DNA of 64,000 nucleotides from Acidobacteriota bacterium. GTDB lineage: Bacteria; Acidobacteriota; UBA6911; RPQK01; JAJDTT01. Shown piece after piece: positions 1 through 8,459 of the stretch. The stretch covers positions 62,001-126,000 of the forward strand of contig JAPPLF010000061.1 in assembly GCA_028874215.1 (NCBI GenBank). Reading direction: 5' to 3'. The translations under genes and the position numbers were made by a program. The stretch's first letter is position 1. Each line of letters opens with the position of its first letter. The notes under the pieces are model-generated. The model had not been told where the DNA came from. It did not search any database and worked only from the letters and a program-made list of their open reading frames with translations.

Positions 1-542
1 GCCCCGCCTACGCTGGTCACTCCGGCCTGGGTGAGCGCCAGTTGGGTCACGTTGCGGCCGTTCAGGGGAAGTTCCTTGACCTGCTCCCGGTTGAGGTTGG
101 TGTTGATTTCGGCGTTGACCTGGTTGATGACGGCCTGCGTCGCAGCCGCGCTCACCGTCACCTGTTCGTCAACCCCGCCGACCTCCAGCACCACGTCCAC
201 CGAGGCGGGAGTGTCCAACTCGACCCGGACCCCTTCGACGACCGCCGTCTTGAACCCGGGCAGTTGGGCCGTGATCCCGTAGATGCCGCGGGGCACCTGC
301 GGAAACACGTAGAGGCCGATGTCACTTGTGACCGCGTCCACGGCGGCATTGGTGCCGGCGTTGGTCAGCGTCACCGAAACCCCGGGCAGGACGGCGCCGG
401 TCTGGTCCCGCACCGTCCCGTCGACCCGGGAGGTGAGAACCTGCGCCGCCGCCGGGATGAACGCGGCCAGCAGGATCGGTATCAGCGCGATCCAGCTGTT
501 TCGTGATTTGTGACCTGGCGATTTGGCTCTTTCATGGCACAT
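1..542 (-). CDS. TonB-dependent receptor, N-terminal part (cut by window edge)
   Basis: Outer-membrane receptor of the type with an N-terminal carboxypeptidase-regulatory-like domain. About 180 codons are present before the window edge. An ATG at 542 follows a GGGGAGA ribosome site. A signal peptide (hydrophobic run ending A-A-A-Q) is followed by a beta-sandwich domain (DGTVRDQTGAVLPGV, then GLYVFPQVPRGIYGI and LPGFKT), which is the classic pattern of this family. Next comes the start of the plug region with the conserved ELPLNGRNVTQLALTQ segment. Such receptors are abundant in Acidobacteria and Bacteroidetes. The ligand cannot be told from this part. The barrel lies outside the window. Confidence 0.88.
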   Translation of the reverse strand, partial: MCHERAKSPGHKSRNSWIALIPILLAAFIPAAAQVLTSRVDGTVRDQTGAVLPGVSVTLTNAGTNAAVDAVTSDIGLYVFPQVPRGIYGITAQLPGFKTAVVEGVRVELDTPASVDVVLEVGGVDEQVTVSAAATQAVINQVNAEINTNLNREQVKELPLNGRNVTQLALTQAGVTSVGG

Positions 543-646
543 TGCACGTCTCCCCATTTGAGAGTGTTCCCGAGGATCTTGTCGAGAAATTTCGCTTTGG
601 TGGGCCGAAAATTGTCATTCTGCGGACCGATATAAATTCCATTTTT

Positions 647-674
647 ATTATATCTCACGATACCGGCGTGTCGA
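647..674 (-). promoter_or_regulatory. Predicted sigma70-type promoter for the TonB receptor
   Basis: On the minus strand TCGACA (674-669) and a perfect TATAAT (652-647) are separated by 16 nt. They lie in an AT-rich island (about 605-660) that contrasts with the GC-rich surroundings. Transcription would start near 640, leaving a leader of roughly 98 nt before the ATG at 542. The rest of the 543-833 spacer shows nothing else I can name, and I found no convincing promoter for the divergent gene. Confidence 0.5.
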
Positions 675-833
675 ATGAATATTGGACGGCGGCCGTTCTT
701 GCAACCGTCGGTGCCCCCCAATAGACTCGGCGAGCGATTCGAATGCCGCCTCCAACGCCTTCGCGGCTCGCAGTCGAGCAGACCGGTTCAACCGGATCTT
801 CCCCCGGATCAATGGATACATAGGAATAAAACG

Positions 834-2711
834 ATGTTCGACAGAAAAACGCCGGCGGCTTTGATTCTGACGGCAACTCTCCTGCTGGAGACGACCCTCC
901 CGTCCGGATCTCTCATGGGCGCGAAAGGCACTCGGACCGAGGCCCGGGGACTTCGGGGCGCGGTGGCGGCCGGGCATCCCCTGGTGGCCGGCATCGGAAT
1001 GGAGATCTTTCATCAGGGAGGCAACGCCGTGGACTCGGGCGTGGCCATGATCCTGGCGGCCTCCGTGGTGGAGTTCAATTCCTTCGGATTCGGGGGCGAG
1101 ATGCCCACCCTCATCTATTCCCCCCGGGAACGGCGGGTGGTGGCGGTCAACGGCAACACCCGCACCCCCCGGGCGGCCAGCATCGAATGGTTCCGCCAGC
1201 AAGGATACCGGCTGATTCCGGGAGACGGCTTCCTGCCGGCGGGAGTCTGCGCCGTACTGGCGGCGGTGGTCCTGAGCCTGGACCGGTACGGGACCCTCAG
1301 CTTCTCCCAGATCGTTCAGGGCGCCATCCGCCTGGCCGACGGGTTTCCGGTGGACGAACGCTGGCGCCGGGGCGTGGGCCGGAAGAAATCGGAAAAATAC
1401 CGGGGAGCCGAGACCTTCCGCCGGGAGTGGCCCAGTTCGGGCGAGGCTTTTCTTCACGACGGCCGGGTCCCCGAGGTGGGGGAGGTGACCCGTCTCCCCG
1501 ATCTGGCCCGCACCTTCCGCCGGTTGGCTGACGCCGAGAAGAGGGCGTTGAAGAAGGGAGCCGGCCGCAGCGAGGCGCTACGGGCCGTTCACGATTACTT
1601 CTACAAGGGCCCCATCGCCCGGCAACTGGTCCGATTCTCCCGGGAGTTCAAGGTTCGGGACAACGAAGGAGGCTATCACCACAGCCTTTTGACGGAGGAG
1701 GATTTCGCCGACTACGAAGCCCGGATCCAGGAGCCGTGGAGCTTCGACTACCGGGGATACCAGGTCTACAAGTGCGGACCCTGGACCCAGGGACCGGTCT
1801 TCCTGCAGCAGTTGGCGCTACTGGAAGGCTACGACCTGGCGGCGCTCAAGCACAATAGCGCCGACTACCTGCACCTCTGGTTGGAAACCGCCAAGCTGGC
1901 CCACGCCGACAAGGAGAAGTACTACGGGGATCCCGACTTCGTCTACGTTCCCCGGCAGGGCCTCCTCTCCCGCGCCTATGCCAAGCTGAGGCGGAAGCTC
2001 ATCGATTGGAAGACCGCTTCTCTGGAACTGCGCCCCGGCGACCCCTTTCCCTTCGACGCCCACCCCGAGAAGCGCCCCGCCAATCTGAGCCTGGCTCCGG
2101 TCCAACCGGGTTTGCGGGATGACGGGACCACCGGAGTTCGGGCCGTGGACTCCCACGGGACCATTTTCTCCTCCACTCCGAGCGGGGGCTGGCCCGCATC
2201 CTCTCCCATCGTGCCCGGCCTGGGATTCTGCCTGGGCAGCCGGGTGCAGATGTTTTACCTGGAGGAGGGTTTGGCCAAGTCTCTGGCCCCGGGCAAGCAG
2301 CCCTCCACCAGCCTGACTCCGACTTTGGTCACCAGGGACGGGCGCCCCTGGTTGGGATTCGGCATGCCGGGAGGAGACGTCCAGGACCAGGGGACGTTGC
2401 ACTTCTTCCTGAACGTGGTGGACTTCGGGATGGGTCTGCAGGACGCGTTGGACGCGCCCAAGGTCTGGACCCGCCATTTCCCCGGCCTCTTCTACCCCCA
2501 CCGCGCGTATCCCGGACGGGCCGTCCTGGAAGGTCGCCTGGCCAACCTGGAGGAAATCGCCGACGACCTCCGCGGGAGGGGGCACGACGTGCAGATCGCC
2601 AATCCCTGGAGCGGGGACAACACCATGGTGGTCATGATCGATCCCAAGACGGGGACCCTGGTGTCCGCCACCAATCCCCGCATGGAAGGGAGCACCGCCC
2701 TGGCCTGGTAA
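834..2711 (+). CDS. Gamma-glutamyltransferase family protein, secreted
   Basis: Ntn-hydrolase of the gamma-glutamyltranspeptidase family, predicted to act outside the cytoplasm on gamma-glutamyl amides such as glutathione. 625 aa. The ATG at 834 has AGGA upstream and opens a signal peptide (residues 1-30). The N-terminal half has GGNAVDSGVAM and the C-terminal half has MPGGDVQDQGTLHFFLN, both family hallmarks. The autoprocessing threonine is probably T432 of GTTGV. Canonical enzymes have T-T-H there, so the His after the Thr pair is replaced by Gly. Substrate and activity are therefore uncertain. The symporter gene follows 75 bp downstream in the same direction and may import the products (inference). 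Confidence 0.85.
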   Translation: MFDRKTPAALILTATLLLETTLPSGSLMGAKGTRTEARGLRGAVAAGHPLVAGIGMEIFHQGGNAVDSGVAMILAASVVEFNSFGFGGEMPTLIYSPRERRVVAVNGNTRTPRAASIEWFRQQGYRLIPGDGFLPAGVCAVLAAVVLSLDRYGTLSFSQIVQGAIRLADGFPVDERWRRGVGRKKSEKYRGAETFRREWPSSGEAFLHDGRVPEVGEVTRLPDLARTFRRLADAEKRALKKGAGRSEALRAVHDYFYKGPIARQLVRFSREFKVRDNEGGYHHSLLTEEDFADYEARIQEPWSFDYRGYQVYKCGPWTQGPVFLQQLALLEGYDLAALKHNSADYLHLWLETAKLAHADKEKYYGDPDFVYVPRQGLLSRAYAKLRRKLIDWKTASLELRPGDPFPFDAHPEKRPANLSLAPVQPGLRDDGTTGVRAVDSHGTIFSSTPSGGWPASSPIVPGLGFCLGSRVQMFYLEEGLAKSLAPGKQPSTSLTPTLVTRDGRPWLGFGMPGGDVQDQGTLHFFLNVVDFGMGLQDALDAPKVWTRHFPGLFYPHRAYPGRAVLEGRLANLEEIADDLRGRGHDVQIANPWSGDNTMVVMIDPKTGTLVSATNPRMEGSTALAW

Positions 2712-2786
2712 GCGGCCGCCTGCCGAGTCCAAGGCCGCTCATGTTCCCCGGTCCGGCGCCGGACAACTGAAACACGGGAGTTTGAA

Positions 2787-4415
2787 TTGGAACAGACGGG
2801 ACTCTCCTGGATCGACTGGACGGTGATCGTCGTCTACGCCAGCGCGACCATCGCCCTGGGCTGGTACTACAGCCGCAAGCAGAAGGACTCCAGGGAGTAC
2901 TTTATCGGGAGCGGCAGCCTGAATCCCATCCTGGTGGGCGTTTCCCTGTTCGCCACCCACTTGAGCACCATCTCCTATCTGTCGGTTCCGGGCGAGACGA
3001 TCTCCAAGGGTCCCATCATGATCCTGTTGATCATCCCCTGTTATCCGGTCTCCTACTTCATCGTGCGCCGGTACCTCCTTTCCGTCTACATGCGGCACCG
3101 CGTGACCAGCGCCTACGAGTTGCTGGAGAACCGGCTGGGGCTGGGCGTGCGCCTCCTGGGCGCCGGCATGTTCATCGTGGTGCGCCTGAGCTGGATGTGC
3201 CTGCTGGTCTTCGTGGCGGCCCGAGCCATGACGGTGATGCTGGGCGTCAGCGAGGAATGGATCCCTTGGATTGTCCTGGTCACCGGATTCGTCTCCATCA
3301 TCTACACCTCGCTGGGCGGTCTGGGAGCCGTCGTGATCACCGACTTCCTGCAGACGGCCCTGCTGTTGGGAGGAGCCCTGCTGGTCATCGTCCTGGTGAC
3401 CGTCGAGCTGGGCGACCTGAGCTGGATCCCCACTTCCTGGCAAGCCACCTGGGACAGTCAACCCGCCTTCAGCTTCGATCCCCGGGTCCGGGTCACCATG
3501 TTCGGAACCTTCATGTCGGTCCTGGTCTGGACCGTCTGCACGGCGGGTGGCGACCAGTTGAGCATTCAGCGGTTCATGTCCACCGGCGACGCCGAGGCCG
3601 CCAAGCGCGCCTATCTGGCCCAGGCCCTGGTCGCCTCCGCCGTCCTCTTCACCCTGCTCTTCGTCGGCTTCGCCCTCATGGGATACTTCCAGGCCCGGCC
3701 CCATGAGCTGCCGGCGGGGTTGAACCTGGCCACGGGGGGCGACCAGATCTTCCCCAGGTTCATCGCCTTCCACCTGCCCATCGGGGTCGCCGGGCTGGTC
3801 GTGTCCGCCATGTTCGCCGCGGCCATGTCGAGCCTCGACTCGGGCGTGAACTCGATTACCGCAGTGGTGACCACCGATTTCCTGGACCGGTTCGGCCTCA
3901 TGCCCAAGACCCGGAAGGGACACGTCCGGCTGGCCCAGTGCCTGGCCTTCGGCCTGGGAGCCATCGTGGTCATCGGCAGCTCATACATGGGGAACGTTCC
4001 GGGGAACATCACCGGCATGACGCAACGGACCACCAACCTGCTGGCGACCCCGGCCTTCAGCCTGTTCTTCTTCGCCCTCTTCTACCGTTACGGCAAGCCG
4101 GCCGGGGCGGTGGTGGGAGCCGTCTACGGAATTACGGTGGGAGCGTTGATCGCCTTCTCGGGGAACTTCTACAGCCTTATTCAAGACTCGGCCATGCTGG
4201 CTTCCAGCGCCGCCGTCGACCTCTCGCCCATCAGCTTTCAATGGATCAGCCCACTATCGCTGCTGGTCAACCTGGCCGCCGGCGCCGCCCTCAGCAAGGC
4301 CATCCGAGCCGGCGACTCCAGCGGACGGATCTGCGTTAAATCGGCTATCGCCCTGCTGCCCCTTCTCCCCGCGGCCGGGCTTATCCTGGGATGGCCCTGG
4401 CTCGCCGGAAGCTGA
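2787..4415 (+). CDS. Sodium:solute symporter (SSF family)
   Basis: Inner-membrane Na+-coupled transporter of the SSS family, 542 aa, with about 13 hydrophobic segments along its length. The segment GGLGAVVITDFLQ (about residues 176-188) corresponds to the family signature around TM5. The N-terminal YYSRKQKDSREYFIGSG after TM1 is also typical. The start is TTG at 2787 with GGGAG six bases upstream, and no better ATG exists nearby. The substrate is unknown. The position directly behind a gamma-glutamyltransferase-like gene suggests amino acid or peptide-derived solutes, but that is context only. Confidence 0.9.
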   Translation: MEQTGLSWIDWTVIVVYASATIALGWYYSRKQKDSREYFIGSGSLNPILVGVSLFATHLSTISYLSVPGETISKGPIMILLIIPCYPVSYFIVRRYLLSVYMRHRVTSAYELLENRLGLGVRLLGAGMFIVVRLSWMCLLVFVAARAMTVMLGVSEEWIPWIVLVTGFVSIIYTSLGGLGAVVITDFLQTALLLGGALLVIVLVTVELGDLSWIPTSWQATWDSQPAFSFDPRVRVTMFGTFMSVLVWTVCTAGGDQLSIQRFMSTGDAEAAKRAYLAQALVASAVLFTLLFVGFALMGYFQARPHELPAGLNLATGGDQIFPRFIAFHLPIGVAGLVVSAMFAAAMSSLDSGVNSITAVVTTDFLDRFGLMPKTRKGHVRLAQCLAFGLGAIVVIGSSYMGNVPGNITGMTQRTTNLLATPAFSLFFFALFYRYGKPAGAVVGAVYGITVGALIAFSGNFYSLIQDSAMLASSAAVDLSPISFQWISPLSLLVNLAAGAALSKAIRAGDSSGRICVKSAIALLPLLPAAGLILGWPWLAGS

Positions 4416-4620
4416 TCCGGGAGAAAAACGTTCTATGCAATTGAACTGATGATGGATCACCCGGATGCCGGCTGGGGCCCGCCCTACTACCCGGTCGTGG
4501 ATTGAAGCGCTAACTTGTTCCATCGGGTCGCAATCCTTTGACGCACAACGGGAAGAATCCACGCCTGGAACCGGTTGCATCCGCCAGCCTCGATTCACAT
4601 ACTTGCGGCGCCGTTCTCCG

Positions 4621-4760
4621 AAGCTTCCTCACCGGCCCGGTCCGGCGGACGCCCGATAGAAAAAGGAAAGGAGCGGCGGTTTCCTAACCGCCGAACACGA
4701 GTGTGACAAACTTGGCGACGAAGACTGGGCGATTGGAAATCGCCCCTCCTGTGAAGGAGC
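4621..4760. repeat. R1 dispersed palindromic element, copy a
   Basis: Holds two strong hairpins: CGGCGGTTTCCTAACCGCCG at 4674-4693 (8-bp stem, TCCT loop) and GGGCGATTGGAAATCGCCC at 4727-4745. A third, CTCCT-GTGA-AGGAG, lies at 4746-4759. The order of blocks (AGCTTCC, GTCCGGCGGACGCCCG, TAGAAAAAGGA, palindrome, TGACAAACTTGGC, GAAGACTGGGCGATTGG) recurs in the copy at 57881-58030 and partly at 56668-56778, so this is a mobile or amplified repeat rather than a local hairpin. Confidence 0.85.
4746..4759 (+). promoter_or_regulatory. Hairpin that sequesters the ribosome site of the YbjQ gene
   Basis: CTCCT-GTGA-AGGAG forms a 5-bp stem closed by a GUGA (GNRA-type) tetraloop. Its 3' arm is the AGGAG ribosome site lying 8 nt before the ATG at 4768. 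The hairpin is the terminal part of repeat copy R1a. Folding would hide the ribosome site, so it could damp or thermally tune translation. The stem is short and no experiment supports this. Confidence 0.4.
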
Positions 4761-4767
4761 TCAGACC

Positions 4768-5088
4768 ATGATCCTGACCACTACGAACAACATCGAAGGC
4801 AAGACCATCCGCGAATACTGCGGAGTCGTCACCGGCGAGGCGATCGTCGGCGCCAATATCTTCCGGGACTTCTTCGCCGGCATTCGAGACATCGTGGGCG
4901 GACGGTCGCACGCCTATGAGAAGGAACTGCAACGGGCCCGCGAGATCGCCCTCGACGAGATGGCGGACACGGCCCGCCGGAGAGGCGGAGACGCCGTGGT
5001 CGGCATCGATCTCGACTACGAGGTCGTGGGGAAGGGAGGCAGCATGCTCATGGTCACCGCCAGCGGCACGGCGGTAAGGGTTCGCTGA
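4768..5088 (+). CDS. YbjQ/UPF0145 family protein
   Basis: Small cytoplasmic protein of 106 aa, full length for the YbjQ (UPF0145, 'heavy-metal-binding domain') family. It starts [14 protein letters not shown] and carries the family-typical [29 protein letters not shown] and, near the end, [16 protein letters not shown]. The family forms compact oligomers of unresolved function. The AGGAG ribosome site lies inside a hairpin contributed by the upstream repeat. It is a single-gene unit convergent with the M24 gene. Confidence 0.92.
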   Translation: MILTTTNNIEGKTIREYCGVVTGEAIVGANIFRDFFAGIRDIVGGRSHAYEKELQRAREIALDEMADTARRRGGDAVVGIDLDYEVVGKGGSMLMVTASGTAVRVR

Positions 5089-5145
5089 CCGGTTTGCTGC
5101 CGGCGCCCGGTTGACGGCAGGATTCCCCGTCCAAGACCGCTCTCG

Positions 5146-6366
5146 TTATCCGGATCCCGCCAGAAACAGGTCCCGGGTGAAGTCCATCAGAAACTCGGGT
5201 CCGTTCCCGGTCACGTGGCAGACGTCGCCCAGCGGCACGAACATCTTTCCGGACCCGGGCAGCGTGTAGGCCGCGTGGATCACGCAGGTCATGCCCTCTT
5301 GCAGCGGCTCCGGGTTGGCTTCGGTGAGGGGCGCCGGCTGTTCGCTGTAGTCCATGCCGATCCCGTGGCCGATGCGGCCTCCCATCAGCGGCATCCCGCG
5401 GCGGGCGGCCAGGTCGCCGATGGTCTTGGCGATCCGGGCGATGGGCACGCCGGCTCGCAGATGTTCCAGGCCGGCGTCCTGGCACTGGCGCGCGGTCCGG
5501 AAGATCTCCTCCAGATGCTCCGAGGGACGGACCAGGGTCCCGGTCCGCTGGCCATGGCACCAGTAACCCTTGTAGACCACGTAGGAACAGGAGGCCATCA
5601 GGTCTCCCTCTCCCAGCACCCGCTGGTGGGGCTTGATGTCCAACCGGGTCTCGCTCCATTCGGTGGGCGGCCCCGACGCCATCCAGTACTTGGCGTGGTC
5701 GGCTCCCTCGCGCCGGACCACCCGCTCCATCTCGGCCAGGATTTCGATGCCACGCATACCGGGCCGCGCCACTTCGAGCATGGTCCGGAACCCCAGATCG
5801 CTCAATTCGGCGGCCCGTTTCATCAGTCCCACTTCGGCCGGCGACTTGACGCCGCGCAGCCGGGCGACCACGTCGTCCGCCCGGCGCAGCTTGGACCCGA
5901 GCCCGGCCGCCAGCGCCTCGTAAAAGGCCAGCGGCATGTTCTGAATCCCGACGACACCCACGTCCTTGTCCCCGACTCCGTTCTCCTCCAGGATGGCGAT
6001 CGTCTCGGTGGCGAAGTCGCGAGGTCCCTTGCCCCGTCCCCGGGCGACGGCCACCGCGTGAGGATCGACAGCCTGGACCAGGCGGATGTCTTCCAGAGGA
6101 GACACCTCCTCCGCCTGCTCCTGCATGTATTGAATACCGGCGAACAGGAGTGCCGGCCGGCCGGAGACCGGGACCACGACCACCGAGTCCACGATGCGGT
6201 CGTGGCTGGCCCAGCCCGAGAGATAGGCCACGTGGGCGGTCTGGCCCCATTTGTGCTCCGCCGGAGGCGAATAGACGAAGAGAGCGCCCAGGTCCCGTTC
6301 CCGCAGGAACTCCCGGACCCCCTCGTGCCGGGATTCATACTCGTGGGCGGAGATGGTTCCGTTCAT
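5146..6366 (-). CDS. Creatinase-like M24 family protein
   Basis: Pita-bread fold protein of the Xaa-Pro peptidase/creatinase group, 406 aa. An N-terminal creatinase_N-type domain (about residues 1-165) precedes the C-terminal catalytic domain. The ATG at 6366 has AGGGAGA upstream. The central His is kept (RIGHGIGMDYSE). The usual first metal Asp pair is missing: where peptidases have D-x-G...D-x-T-R this protein reads SCSYVVYKGYWCHGQRTGT. The later Glu of the M-x-x-T-x-E-P-G motif is replaced (MTCVIHAAY). Loss of metal ligands is known for creatinase, so it may be a metal-independent C-N hydrolase rather than a peptidase. Substrate unknown. Confidence 0.82.
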   Translation of the reverse strand: MNGTISAHEYESRHEGVREFLRERDLGALFVYSPPAEHKWGQTAHVAYLSGWASHDRIVDSVVVVPVSGRPALLFAGIQYMQEQAEEVSPLEDIRLVQAVDPHAVAVARGRGKGPRDFATETIAILEENGVGDKDVGVVGIQNMPLAFYEALAAGLGSKLRRADDVVARLRGVKSPAEVGLMKRAAELSDLGFRTMLEVARPGMRGIEILAEMERVVRREGADHAKYWMASGPPTEWSETRLDIKPHQRVLGEGDLMASCSYVVYKGYWCHGQRTGTLVRPSEHLEEIFRTARQCQDAGLEHLRAGVPIARIAKTIGDLAARRGMPLMGGRIGHGIGMDYSEQPAPLTEANPEPLQEGMTCVIHAAYTLPGSGKMFVPLGDVCHVTGNGPEFLMDFTRDLFLAGSG

Positions 6367-6407
6367 AATGTCTCCCTTTCTACTGGAGGCAGCCCCTTGC
6401 CGGCTGG

Positions 6408-6434
6408 GGAGTCGGCGGTTGAAAACCGCCGTCC
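6408..6434. repeat. Short R1-type palindrome, copy d
   Basis: CGGCGGTTGAAAACCGCCG at 6413-6431 has a perfect 8-bp stem with a GAA loop. Stem and flanks resemble the first hairpin of the R1 family. It lies between two minus-strand genes (stop at 6452, start at 6366) and is followed by A-rich sequence on the plus strand. On the minus strand, reading past the GH-like gene, it is preceded by a T-run, so it is not a standard terminator for that gene. Confidence 0.65.
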
Positions 6435-6451
6435 CAAAAAACCGGGCATGC

Positions 6452-8368
6452 CTAACGCCGCGCCGACAGGACCGGCTCCAGATGGATTCGCGCCATGCCG
6501 TAGACCAGGAATTCCGGCATGGCGAAACGGAGCCGGCCGGCTTCCACCTGATATTCAACCGGTTGCGCATCAGGCCGCTCCGGCGACAGCGAATCGACCT
6601 TCACTACCCGGGAACCGGACGGAACGACGAAGTCGACGCCGACACCGTCGACGGCGATGGGATTCTCGTCGGCGATACCGGTTCCCGCATACCCCTCCGG
6701 GCCGGGCTCCCGGCCGTAGTTCACGAAGTGAAGCGTCACCTCGCCTCCTCCGGCCGGCCGGCTGGCCGAGACCCGCACGGTCGTCGGCGCATCGAACCGG
6801 CTCAAGTCCGAGAAGGTTTCCGTCTCCAATTCCCCGGCGGAATCGATCTCGTAGATTCGGCGGTAGGCGTTCCTCTGCTCCGGCCGGATGATCTCGTCCG
6901 GAATCACGTCGAAGAGAACGTGACGGTCCATCAGGTGATGTCCGATTTCCTGGAACGCCGTCATGGCCGGGATCAGCCGGCCCTGGTGGTTGTGGCTGCG
7001 GGGATGCGCCAGCAGGACCTCGCCGTAGGGCCGATTGGCGCGGAAGACCGATTCGTACCGCTTCAGGAACCGGTAATAGCGGACGAACTCCCTCCGGGCC
7101 GCCGGATCGGTGAAATCGATGTAACGGGCCATGGGCGCTCCGCCGTTGGCCATGAGCTCAGCCATGGAGGCCCGGATCTTGACCCTCTCGTAGTGGCAGA
7201 CGGTGTAGGGCTTGTCATCGAACGCGCCCCGGATGTAGCGCAGTTGCAGGGTCGGCTCCTGCCGGCCCAGGCAGTACCAGAGGTAGCTCTCGTCCTTCCC
7301 CCAGAGTTCGGAGGGAAGCATCATCCGCTCGTCGTTGTTCCCGGTGGGGGGATTCCCGAAATCCTGGGAGCTGTGGCCCCAGACGGAGGTGATCAGGTCC
7401 GGTTTGAGGGAGCGGCCGTATTGGTGAAAGACCTCGTCGAAGGCCTCCTTGTTGACCAGATCCGAGAAGAGCTGCATCTCCAGGCGCAGCGGGGTGGTCT
7501 CGCTGGGAGGATGCCGGGAGACGATCTCGCTGAATCGGTGAGCCTCCAGGTCCTGGATCCCGAACCGGCCGCGCAGTTCCTCCGGATCGTAACGGGACGC
7601 CAGGTGAGCCTTGAAGCCCCGCACGCAATACCGGCAGTGGCAGTCGACCCGGTAGAAGTAGTTGATCTGAAAACCGTCCAGGCCCCGCTCGATCCCCCGC
7701 TTGACCCAGGCCTTCAGAACCCGGCGCCAGCCGGGGTTGGAAAGGCAACCCCAATAGACGGCGTATGGAGCCGCGTCCCCGTCGAAACTGACGTAAGGAG
7801 TGCCGTCCCGGTTCTTGGACAACAGGTCCAAGGGGTCCGCCACCGGTTTCGGACCCAGCTCGTTCTCGTCCCAGAGTTCGTTGTAGAACTTGAAGAAACC
7901 GTCTCCGGGCCGGCCCTCCGCGTCCGGCCTCCCCAACAGGTACTTGGCGACGGAAAAGTGGCCGATGGGCCTCACGCCCCGTTGCTTGAGCTCACGATTG
8001 ATCTCTTCGAAGTAGTCGGCGCTGAGCCGGATCCGTTCGGCGGGGTCCTGTGCCTGGACCACTCCGGCGTGGATGGGCAACAGGGGGCCGGTGACGCCCT
8101 TGTTCTTGTCCGGGAGATGGGCGATGGACCAGAAGTCCGCGCCGTAGAAGCCGACCTGGGCGATCTCCGGCTCGGCCTCCTGGACGAAATCCAGGTAGCC
8201 GGGTTCCACGTACCGGGTCCAGTGGACGATCATCCGGGTGAACTCGAGGCGTTGGGGATCGCTCCCGGAGTCTTCCGGGGGCGGGGTTCCGGTTCGGCAG
8301 CCGGACGAGGCCAAGATTGTCAAACCGATGAACGAGATCAGGGAACAGAATTTGGAACGAGCGGTCAT
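6452..8368 (-). CDS. Putative secreted TIM-barrel glycosidase-like lipoprotein
   Basis: 638 aa from the ATG at 8368. The N-terminus has a hydrophobic run ending ILASSGC, a likely though imperfect lipobox. The body looks like an uncharacterised glycoside-hydrolase-type (beta/alpha) barrel: VGFYGADFWS, a cysteine cluster CHCRYCVRGFK, and GLDGFQINYF. A C-terminal beta-rich part follows (about residues 530-638) resembling beta-sandwich domains of such enzymes. I cannot assign a GH family or catalytic residues with certainty. It is divergent from the LamG-protein gene (91 bp spacer), so the two may share regulation with the sulfatase that follows. Confidence 0.6.
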   Translation of the reverse strand: MTARSKFCSLISFIGLTILASSGCRTGTPPPEDSGSDPQRLEFTRMIVHWTRYVEPGYLDFVQEAEPEIAQVGFYGADFWSIAHLPDKNKGVTGPLLPIHAGVVQAQDPAERIRLSADYFEEINRELKQRGVRPIGHFSVAKYLLGRPDAEGRPGDGFFKFYNELWDENELGPKPVADPLDLLSKNRDGTPYVSFDGDAAPYAVYWGCLSNPGWRRVLKAWVKRGIERGLDGFQINYFYRVDCHCRYCVRGFKAHLASRYDPEELRGRFGIQDLEAHRFSEIVSRHPPSETTPLRLEMQLFSDLVNKEAFDEVFHQYGRSLKPDLITSVWGHSSQDFGNPPTGNNDERMMLPSELWGKDESYLWYCLGRQEPTLQLRYIRGAFDDKPYTVCHYERVKIRASMAELMANGGAPMARYIDFTDPAARREFVRYYRFLKRYESVFRANRPYGEVLLAHPRSHNHQGRLIPAMTAFQEIGHHLMDRHVLFDVIPDEIIRPEQRNAYRRIYEIDSAGELETETFSDLSRFDAPTTVRVSASRPAGGGEVTLHFVNYGREPGPEGYAGTGIADENPIAVDGVGVDFVVPSGSRVVKVDSLSPERPDAQPVEYQVEAGRLRFAMPEFLVYGMARIHLEPVLSARR

Positions 8369-8459
8369 CGTTGGATCCCCGAGGCTATTGGATTCAGGGT
8401 ATACGATCCCCTTCAGTCTCGCACGGGTGTTGTTGACATCGTTTCGCCCGGCTTTTTGA

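Larger units (their letters stand above)
4416..4767. other. Intergenic region, 352 bp, with a palindromic repeat in its second half
   Basis: The first 200 bases hold no ORF with plausible coding character, no tRNA and no recognisable hairpin terminator. From about 4621 the spacer is occupied by a copy of the dispersed R1 palindrome family, described separately, which runs right up to the ribosome site of the next gene. Confidence 0.7.

Noticed and set aside
613-636. TTGTCA followed by TATAAA as a plus-strand promoter for the gamma-glutamyltransferase gene
   Set aside because: The spacing is only 12 nt, too short for a sigma70 promoter, and the leader would be about 190 nt.
4465-4659. 64-codon frame in the spacer before the YbjQ gene
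   Set aside because: Partly made of the R1 repeat, with no ribosome site and no similarity I recognise.
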